A stretch of DNA of 5,876 nt, from NCBI GenBank assembly GCA_030642865.1, contig DAOWMW010000093.1, positions 1 to 5,876 of the forward strand. The letters are read 5' to 3'. The stretch comes from Desulfobacteraceae bacterium (GTDB lineage: Bacteria; Desulfobacterota; Desulfobacteria; Desulfobacterales; BuS5). The position numbers were made by a program, and so were the translations under genes. The notes beneath the pieces were generated by a model. The model was not told the DNA's origin and searched no databases. It saw only the letters and a program-made list of their open reading frames with translations. Positions 1 through 4,709 of the stretch are shown here, piece by piece (within the stretch, counting starts at the first letter, position 1; each line of letters opens with the position of its first letter).

Positions 1-1
1 G

Positions 2-958
2 GATGCCCTTGACAAACTGGACAAAGTATTCGAAGAGCTTCCAAGAGTAAGAAAAGAACTGGGACAAATCCCCCTTGTAACCCCCACAAGCCAGATAGTT
101 GGGGTTCAGACAGTCAACAATGTTCTGTTTGACGATGAAAACGATCGATACAAGATGATAACAGGGCAGGTCAAGGACCTTTGTTACGGTCTTTATGGAA
201 AAACCGCAGTCCCAATAGATCCGGAGGTACAAAAAAAAGCTCTAAAGGGATACCCAAGAGGGGAAGTACCGATCACATGCAGGCCGGCAGAAGTGCTTGC
301 ACCTGAGCTTGAAAAGGCAAAAGAAGAAATAGGAAGTCTTGCTGCAGATCAGGATGATCTTATCCTTTATGCTTTGTACCCTGTTACGGGAAAGAAATTT
401 TTAAACTGGAAATACGGCAAAGAAGAACCACCCGAAGAGGTTAAACCTAAAACACTTGAAGAAGCAAAAAAAGAGATGGAGCTTGTTGCCAAAGCAAAGG
501 CAGGGAAGCTTATTGAAAAAGTTGAAAAAGATGTTCCACCCAAAAGTGCAAACACCCGGACATTTAATGTTTTTATTGATGAGGATCATTTCGAGGTTCA
601 GGTTGATGAGCCAGGGGGGCATCCAGTAATAACAGGGGGATATCCGGCACAGGCAGCCCCTCAGCCAATCCAGGCTCCGGCTCCGGTCCAGCAAAACCCG
701 GAACCCCAGCCTGCAAAATCAAAATCTTCCAAATCAGCAGCCTCGGGTACAAGGCTTGCCGCACCCATGCCAGGCTTAATAGTGGCAATAGGAAAAAAGG
801 TGGGGGATACCCTGGAAAAAGGGGATACTGTTCTGGTCCTGGAAGCCATGAAAATGGAAAATGCCCTACCCTCACCTGTGGGCGGGACCATCAAAGAGAT
901 AGTTTGTGAAGTTGGAGACAATGTGGCAAAAGGTGATATTCTCTGCGTAATAGGATAA
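2..958 (+). CDS. oadA: Oxaloacetate decarboxylase alpha / pyruvate carboxylase subunit B, C-terminal part (5' end outside window)
   Basis: The reading frame is open from base 2 to a TAA at 956-958 and gives 318 residues of a larger protein (family members are usually about 570-650 residues), so the N-terminal carboxyltransferase barrel lies mostly outside the window. An in-frame ATG at 155 is internal: the upstream codons already match the family (LVTPTSQIVGVQ, then RYKMITGQVKDL and GLYGK). Order seen: end of the carboxyltransferase region, a conserved helical region, a Pro/Ala/Gln-rich flexible linker (about 640-755), and a biotinyl domain with the EAMKMEN motif, whose biotin-accepting lysine is codon 851-853. 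The enzyme moves carboxyl between oxaloacetate and pyruvate through biotin, either as the alpha subunit of a membrane Na+ pump or as the B subunit of a two-part pyruvate carboxylase. The two cannot be told apart here because the partner genes are not visible. The symbol is therefore tentative (pycB is the alternative); the family call is firm. Confidence 0.9.
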   Translation, partial: DALDKLDKVFEELPRVRKELGQIPLVTPTSQIVGVQTVNNVLFDDENDRYKMITGQVKDLCYGLYGKTAVPIDPEVQKKALKGYPRGEVPITCRPAEVLAPELEKAKEEIGSLAADQDDLILYALYPVTGKKFLNWKYGKEEPPEEVKPKTLEEAKKEMELVAKAKAGKLIEKVEKDVPPKSANTRTFNVFIDEDHFEVQVDEPGGHPVITGGYPAQAAPQPIQAPAPVQQNPEPQPAKSKSSKSAASGTRLAAPMPGLIVAIGKKVGDTLEKGDTVLVLEAMKMENALPSPVGGTIKEIVCEVGDNVAKGDILCVIG

Positions 959-963
959 AAAAA

Positions 964-1127
964 CGTAACTGTTCAGCTATAGATTGTCAGATCGTAACTA
1001 CTCAGCTAATATCTACAGCAACAGGATACTGAATCAGTGTAGCTGAGCAGTTACGTCAGATCATTAATTCCACAGAGTTACAGCCCAGTATATTAGTGAA
1101 ATTTATTATCCGACAATCTATAGTTAC
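964..1127. repeat. Nested inverted-repeat element between oadA and sucC
   Basis: The spacer contains four related arms. Arm A (964-979, cgtaactgttcagcta) and arm B (993-1008, cgtaactactcagcta) point forward. Arm C (1040-1055, tagctgagcagttacg) is the inverse of B with one mismatch. The outer pair is exact over 12 bases: ctatagattgtc at 977-988 and gacaatctatag at 1112-1123, followed by ttac that matches the start of arm A. The right outer arm equals the left one minus 8 bases, and the missing segment is bounded by a repeated 'ag', as in a small deletion. The word gtcagatc also occurs twice (986-993, 1055-1062). No protein is encoded. It could be a degenerate MITE or palindromic repeat family, and its RNA could fold into a hairpin that attenuates or ends oadA transcription. 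No conventional hairpin-plus-T-run terminator follows oadA. Confidence 0.7.
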
Positions 1128-1147
1128 AAAAAAGCGGAAAAAAATTT

Positions 1148-2317
1148 ATGAAAATACATGAATACCAGGCAAAAGAGCTATTCAAAAAATATAAGGTTCC
1201 CATCCCTGAAGGGAGTGTCGCTTTTAATCAGGATGACGCAAAAACATCTGCTGAAAAACTTGGCGGCTTCCCTGTTGTTGTTAAAGCCCAGATCCATGCC
1301 GGGGGCCGTGGAAAAGGTGGCGGGGTAAAGCTTGCCGGCTCCCTGGAAGAAGTTGAAAAAACAGCTTCGGAAATTATAGGTATGACCCTTGTCACGCACC
1401 AGACAGGACCAGAAGGAAGACTGGTTAAAAAGGTTCTCGTGGAACAGGGGCTTAACATTGTAAAAGAACTTTATTTAAGCATTATTCCGGACAGGCAAAC
1501 AGCCAGCAACGTGATCATGGCAAGTGAAGCCGGTGGGATGGATATTGAAGAAGTAGCGGAAAAAACACCTGAAAAAATTATCAAGGTCCATATAGACCCC
1601 CTTTTAGGGATTCAGGCCTACCATTTACGGGCAGTTGCATATGGCCTTAATCTTCCTGCTCCCATTATAAAACAATTTTCAGGAATGCTCAAAAATCTCT
1701 ACAATCTTTTTATTGATTATGACTGCTCCCTCCTTGAGATAAATCCCCTGGTGATTACAGGAGATGATACCGTTGTCGCACTTGACGCTAAAATGGATAT
1801 AGATTCAAATTCCCTCTACCGTCATAAGGATATTCTTGAATACCGTGATTTTGACGAGGAGGATCCCCTTGAAGTTGAAGCTTCAAAATATAACTTGAAT
1901 TATATCAACCTGGGGGGCTCAGGTAATGTGGGGAATATGGTCAACGGTGCCGGTTTGGCCATGGCCACCATGGATATAATCATGCTTGCCGGAGCAAAAC
2001 CTGCCAATTTTCTTGATGTAGGTGGCGGAGCAGATGCCGAAATGGTGGAAAACGGATTCAAAATTCTCCTCAGCGATAAAAATGTCAAGGGAATACTCAT
2101 AAATATATTTGGCGGGATATTACGCTGTGATGTCCTTGCACAAGGGGTTGTTCAGGCCGCCGAAAAAACAGGAATCAATATCCCCGTTGTTGTCAGGATG
2201 GAAGGGACCAACGTTGAAGAGGGGAGAAAAATACTTGCAGATTCAGGCCTTAATCTGACCACAGCAACAGATATTAAGGATGCTGCGCAAAAAATAGCAG
2301 AGTTTGCAAACGCCTAA
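1148..2317 (+). CDS. sucC: Succinyl-CoA synthetase (ADP/GDP-forming), beta subunit
   Basis: This 389-residue protein (E. coli SucC has 388) forms succinyl-CoA from succinate, CoA and NTP, or runs in reverse to make NTP, in complex with SucD in the cytoplasm. The ATG is supported by the family-typical N-terminus [12 protein letters not shown]; the Shine-Dalgarno is weak (gcgga at 1134-1138, 9 bases upstream). The ATP-grasp half carries K46 and the glycine-rich GGRGKGGG (52-59). The Mg-nucleotide ligands are visible as N199 in EINPLV and D213 in ALDAK, at the same numbers as in E. coli. The C-terminal ligase half carries [13 protein letters not shown] (264-276), NFLDVGGGA (287-295) and [10 protein letters not shown] (319-328). 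One oddity is the loop after LNY (249-252): most relatives read LDGNIG, whereas this protein reads LGGSGNVG, which is two residues longer and lacks the aspartate. sucD follows after an unusual 289-bp spacer. Confidence 0.97.
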   Translation: MKIHEYQAKELFKKYKVPIPEGSVAFNQDDAKTSAEKLGGFPVVVKAQIHAGGRGKGGGVKLAGSLEEVEKTASEIIGMTLVTHQTGPEGRLVKKVLVEQGLNIVKELYLSIIPDRQTASNVIMASEAGGMDIEEVAEKTPEKIIKVHIDPLLGIQAYHLRAVAYGLNLPAPIIKQFSGMLKNLYNLFIDYDCSLLEINPLVITGDDTVVALDAKMDIDSNSLYRHKDILEYRDFDEEDPLEVEASKYNLNYINLGGSGNVGNMVNGAGLAMATMDIIMLAGAKPANFLDVGGGADAEMVENGFKILLSDKNVKGILINIFGGILRCDVLAQGVVQAAEKTGINIPVVVRMEGTNVEEGRKILADSGLNLTTATDIKDAAQKIAEFANA

Positions 2318-2324
2318 ATTGGGA

Positions 2325-2579
2325 CAGTAGTGCCCGGTTAGAATCTTGCGAAAGGGAAGTTTACTTGTTTTTGTAGCGTATTGAATAAATTTCGTAATGC
2401 AGCGTAGCCAAAAAAATGCGATTGTTTGAGCGAGGCACAAGGGAGTTTCGCAATTTTGGTGAAGCAAACCTGGAAATTCAAGAAATTTATTCTTTAATAG
2501 CGGAAAGAACAATTAAACTTCCCGTATTTTGTCTATTTTGGCTATTTTGTTTTCGCAATTACCTAACCGGACACCACTG
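2325..2579. mobile_element. MITE-like element inserted between sucC and sucD
   Basis: A 255-bp segment is bounded by 17-bp terminal inverted repeats matching at 15 of 17 positions: cagtagtgcccggttag at 2325-2341 and ctaaccggacaccactg at 2563-2579. Internal pairs extend the symmetry: gggaagttt (2354-2362) with aaacttccc (2515-2523), and gaataaatttc (2383-2393) with gaaatttattc (2482-2492), both exact, so the whole element could fold as a long imperfect hairpin. Near the right end, tattttg occurs three times at a 9-bp period (2525, 2534, 2543). No transposase or other credible coding region is inside, which fits a non-autonomous element moved by a transposase encoded elsewhere. The flanks give no clean target-site duplication (aaattgg on the left, aaatttgg on the right, inexact), so the exact ends are uncertain. 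It starts 8 bases after the sucC stop and ends 27 bases before the sucD start. Confidence 0.75.
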
Positions 2580-2593
2580 AAATTTGGATTAAA

Positions 2594-2599
2594 AAAGGA
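2594..2599 (+). promoter_or_regulatory. Ribosome binding site that fixes the sucD start
   Basis: The purine tract aaagga lies 7 bases upstream of the GTG at 2607, which is good spacing. It sits between the right end of the inserted element (2579) and the gene, so sucD kept its own initiation signal after the insertion. No comparable signal precedes the more upstream in-frame TTG at 2529, which lies inside the element. Confidence 0.75.
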
Positions 2600-2606
2600 T
2601 ACAATC

Positions 2607-3482
2607 GTGAGCATATTTGTAAACAAAGAAACGCGTCTTGTTGTGCAGGGAATAACCGGCAAAGAAGGAAAATTCCATACACAGCAGTGTATTACATATG
2701 GGACGAATGTTGTGGCCGGTGTTACCCCAGGAAAAGCAGGGCAAAAAATGGACGATGTGCCCATATACAATACTGTAAAAAATGCAGTTGATGAAACAAA
2801 GGCAAATTGCAGTATGGTCTTTGTTCCCCCGCCATTTGCAGCAGATGCTATTATGGAAGCTGCAGATGCGGGGATCAATATCATAATTGCAATAACTGAA
2901 GGGATTCCGGTTTTAGATATGATGAAGGTTAAAAATCATCTGGCAAAAACAGGATCACGCTTAATAGGTCCCAACTGTCCTGGAATAATAACACCTGGAG
3001 AATGCAAAATCGGAATAATGCCTGCACCCATTCATAAACCAGGGGGCCCCATTGGAGTTGTTTCCCGTTCAGGAACCCTGACATATGAGGTTGTTCACCA
3101 GTTAACCTTAAAAGGTATAGGCCAGACAACATGCATAGGAATTGGCGGAGACCCTGTAAACGGCACAAACTTTATTGATTGCCTTGAAGCATTTGAAAAG
3201 GATCCTGAAACCAAAGGTATAGCCATGGTTGGAGAGATCGGAGGGAGTGCAGAAGAAGAAGCCGCAGATTATATTAAAAAGAATGTTACAAAACCTGTGG
3301 TTGGTTTCATCGCAGGATTAACAGCGCCTCCGGGAAGACGCATGGGACATGCCGGTGCCATAATCAGCGGTAAAAGCGGAACAGGCCAGGCAAAAGTAGC
3401 CGCCATGAAGAAAAACGGAATTCATGTATGTGAAAACCTTGGGGAGTTTGGCGAGCTGTGCTCTGAGGTTTTTAAGATATAG
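2607..3482 (+). CDS. sucD: Succinyl-CoA synthetase, alpha subunit
   Basis: The chosen GTG start gives 291 residues (E. coli SucD has 289) beginning [21 protein letters not shown], which lines up with the normal N-terminus. The frame stays open upstream to a TTG at 2529, but those 26 extra codons come mostly from the inserted element and have no family counterpart. The subunit binds CoA and carries the phosphohistidine intermediate, while SucC supplies the nucleotide site. Seen in order: the CoA-binding glycine loop GITGKEG (15-21), GVTPGK (38-43), ITEGIP (96-101), [16 protein letters not shown] (121-136), SRSGTLTYE (153-161), GIGGDP (178-183), [11 protein letters not shown] (209-219) and RMGHAGAI (245-252). 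The catalytic histidine is H248, codon 3348-3350. The protein looks complete and active. A terminator follows 20 bases after the stop, closing the sucCD unit. Confidence 0.97.
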   Translation: MSIFVNKETRLVVQGITGKEGKFHTQQCITYGTNVVAGVTPGKAGQKMDDVPIYNTVKNAVDETKANCSMVFVPPPFAADAIMEAADAGINIIIAITEGIPVLDMMKVKNHLAKTGSRLIGPNCPGIITPGECKIGIMPAPIHKPGGPIGVVSRSGTLTYEVVHQLTLKGIGQTTCIGIGGDPVNGTNFIDCLEAFEKDPETKGIAMVGEIGGSAEEEAADYIKKNVTKPVVGFIAGLTAPPGRRMGHAGAIISGKSGTGQAKVAAMKKNGIHVCENLGEFGELCSEVFKI

Positions 3483-3502
3483 TTGTCATCAGTTTTTATT
3501 TT

Positions 3503-3541
3503 AAAACGGAGGTGAATTATTTCATCTCCATTTTAAATTTT
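3503..3541 (+). terminator. Probable intrinsic terminator after sucD
   Basis: A 9-bp stem (ggaggtgaa at 3508-3516 with ttcatctcc at 3521-3529, one G-U pair) closes a ttat loop. It is flanked by aaaa (3503-3506) and tttt (3531-3534), with more T-rich sequence following. The A and T runs on both sides would allow weak function on the minus strand too. It ends the sucCD transcript and separates it from the SDR gene. Confidence 0.75.
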
Positions 3542-3601
3542 CTTGCCTTGAACAAATATTTAGTATAGCGTAACCAAAAGCTGGTGGTTATAAAGGTATT
3601 C

Positions 3602-3629
3602 TTGATGCCTGCTTTTATCATAATATTAT
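3602..3629 (+). promoter_or_regulatory. Possible sigma70-type promoter for the SDR gene
   Basis: TTGATG (3602-3607) and TATTAT (3624-3629) are spaced by 16 bases, close to the -35/-10 consensus. A 9-bp inverted repeat brackets this site exactly: ataaaggta at 3590-3598 and tacctttat at 3637-3645, which could be an operator or a hairpin. A second -10-like TATAAT is at 3654-3659 but lacks a convincing -35. The region is very AT-rich, so chance matches are likely; this is an inference from spacing and position after a terminator. Confidence 0.4.
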
Positions 3630-3658
3630 AAATACCTACCTTTATCATAATATTATAA
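3614..3658. repeat. Pair of identical 18-bp direct repeats upstream of the SDR gene
   Basis: The 18-mer tttatcataatattataa occurs at 3614-3631 and again, without mismatch, at 3641-3658 (period 27). Each copy contains the self-complementary core taatatta. The first copy overlaps the proposed -10 element and the second contains a TATAAT. They may be binding sites for a regulator, or duplicated -10 regions produced by slippage. Confidence 0.7.
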
Positions 3659-3699
3659 TACGTGTACAGATTTAAAAAACAATCCAAGGAGATTTTATA

Positions 3700-4455
3700 A
3701 TGGGGAAATTAGACGGACGATCCATAGTAATCACAGGTTCTGGAAGAGGATTAGGTAAAGGCTTTGCAATAGAAATGGCTAAAGAAGGTGCTTCTATTGT
3801 TGTCAATGACATTGATGATTCAGCCAATGAAGTTGTAAATGGAATCAAGGCACAGGGCGGAAAAGCAACAGCGGTTATTGCCGGAGTCGGAACAAAAGAG
3901 GTTGCCGAAAAACTGGTGAACACAGCAGTGAGTGAATTCGGAAAAATAGATGTAATGATAAACAACGCCGGTATATTAAGGGATGGCTTTATTAACAAGA
4001 TGAAAGAAGAGGATTTTGATGATGTTATTACTGTTCATCTCAAGGCTGCTTTTTTAAACTCCCAGGCAGCAATCAAATATATGATAGAAAACAAGATCAA
4101 GGGCAGAATCATTAACATGACATCTTCGGCAGGAATATATGGTAATATCGGCCAGGCAAACTACAGCGCTGCCAAAGCCGGAATTATCGGCCTGACCCTT
4201 TCAAATGCCAAAGAGCTTGTCAGATATGGAATCTGCGTTAATTCAATTGCCCCTGCAGCCCAGACTGCACTGACAGATTCAATGCCCGAAAAAGTACGGA
4301 ACATGTTTTACAAACAACTTGCAGCAACCTCTACAATCCAGCGTATGGGACAGCCCGAAGACGTGGCTCCCATGGCTATTTTCCTTGCTTCTGAAGATTC
4401 TTATTTTGTAACAGGACAGATAATCGCTGTTATGGGAGCAACAGGTGCGATATAG
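3700..4455 (+). CDS. Short-chain dehydrogenase, 3-hydroxyacyl-CoA dehydrogenase type (MFE-2-like)
   Basis: A 251-residue classical SDR with a clear start: aaggaga at 3686-3692, 7 bases before the ATG. The cofactor site is TGSGRGLG (12-19), and D37 at the end of the second strand (VVND) suggests NAD+ rather than NADP+. NNAG is at 88-91, and the catalytic residues are S142, Y155 and K159 (YSAAK). The stretches NNAGILRD, SSAGIYGN, GQANYSAAKAG and NSIAP closely resemble the (3R)-hydroxyacyl-CoA dehydrogenase domain of peroxisomal multifunctional enzyme 2. As in that enzyme, the usual catalytic-tetrad Asn before the fifth helix is replaced by His (H113 in VHLKAAF). A role oxidising a 3-hydroxyacyl-CoA is therefore more likely than FabG-type fatty acid synthesis, but the substrate cannot be read from the sequence. 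It stands alone between two terminators, followed by a CoA-transferase gene. Related SDR plus class III CoA-transferase pairs act in anaerobic aromatic and hydrocarbon acid degradation (e.g. BbsCD/BbsEF); that link is only a suggestion. Confidence 0.88.
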   Translation: MGKLDGRSIVITGSGRGLGKGFAIEMAKEGASIVVNDIDDSANEVVNGIKAQGGKATAVIAGVGTKEVAEKLVNTAVSEFGKIDVMINNAGILRDGFINKMKEEDFDDVITVHLKAAFLNSQAAIKYMIENKIKGRIINMTSSAGIYGNIGQANYSAAKAGIIGLTLSNAKELVRYGICVNSIAPAAQTALTDSMPEKVRNMFYKQLAATSTIQRMGQPEDVAPMAIFLASEDSYFVTGQIIAVMGATGAI

Positions 4456-4524
4456 CGAGCCCTAAATATTACCATCTGAATAATGATAGGACAAACTTGT
4501 AACGGGTTCCTGAAATAATTTCTT

Positions 4525-4562
4525 AAAAAAGGGAGAGTACAGTTGTACTTTCCCTTTTTTTT
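4525..4562 (+). terminator. Strong intrinsic terminator after the SDR gene
   Basis: gggagagtac (4531-4540) pairs with gtactttccc (4545-4554) through one G-U pair around an agtt loop. The stem is extended by six A's (4525-4530) against the T-run, and eight T's (4555-4562) follow. It lies about 70 bases after the SDR stop. The A-run on the other side makes it potentially bidirectional. The 4456-4524 stretch before it shows no other feature. Confidence 0.92.
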
Positions 4563-4581
4563 GCACAAAAAAAAATTTTTA

Positions 4582-4610
4582 TTGATATATTCCCGCTATG
4601 TCATTATTAT
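4582..4610 (+). promoter_or_regulatory. Sigma70-like promoter for the CoA-transferase gene
   Basis: TTGATA (4582-4587) and TATTAT (4605-4610) are separated by the ideal 17 bases; each hexamer matches consensus at 5 of 6 positions. It lies 20 bases after the terminator and would give a leader of roughly 90 bases before the ATG at 4710. The region is AT-rich, and a second TATAAT at 4656-4661 lacks a good -35, so the start of transcription is not certain. Confidence 0.55.
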
Positions 4611-4622
4611 AAAATGTTGTTG

Positions 4623-4655
4623 TAAAAGACATAAATTCTGTCTTAAAAGGCATAA
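4623..4655. repeat. 12-bp direct repeats, 21-bp period, in the CoA-transferase leader
   Basis: taaaagacataa (4623-4634) and taaaaggcataa (4644-4655) match at 11 of 12 positions and are exactly 21 bp apart, about two helical turns, so a bound protein would meet both on the same face. aagac (4626-4630) and gtctt (4640-4644) also form a small inverted repeat between them. The repeats lie just downstream of the proposed promoter and overlap the approach to the second -10-like TATAAT, a usual place for an operator. No regulator is identified. Confidence 0.5.
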
Positions 4656-4709
4656 TATAATGATCTGATTTATTTTTTTAGTTTAAAAATTACGAGGAGA
4701 AAATAGCAC

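Noticed and set aside
155..157. ATG at 155 as the start of a separate 267-residue biotin-domain protein
   Set aside because: The same frame is open to the left edge and codons 2-154 encode conserved family sequence (LVTPTSQIVGVQ), so this is an internal methionine of a truncated larger gene.
985..1012. Promoter for sucC (TTGTCA, 16 bases, TAATAT)
   Set aside because: The -10 matches consensus at only four positions and the whole site lies inside the repeat structure, so it was not strong enough to list.
964..1062. CRISPR-like array in the spacer before sucC
   Set aside because: The repeated 16-mer arms are in both orientations, differ by point changes and have unequal spacing; no equal-length spacers or cas genes are present.
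2243..2512. Minus-strand frame of 89 codons across the sucC end and the inserted element
   Set aside because: It overlaps the sucC 3' end and the hairpin element, shows no domain-like composition, and is best explained by chance within an inverted-repeat segment.
2318..2587. Target-site duplication flanking the MITE-like element
   Set aside because: The nearest flanking words, aaattgg and aaatttgg, are not identical and do not abut the terminal repeats symmetrically, so no duplication can be claimed.
3571..3590. Short inverted repeat taacca/tggtta as a second terminator
   Set aside because: The stem is only six base pairs and no T-run follows; it overlaps the candidate operator arm and is probably incidental.
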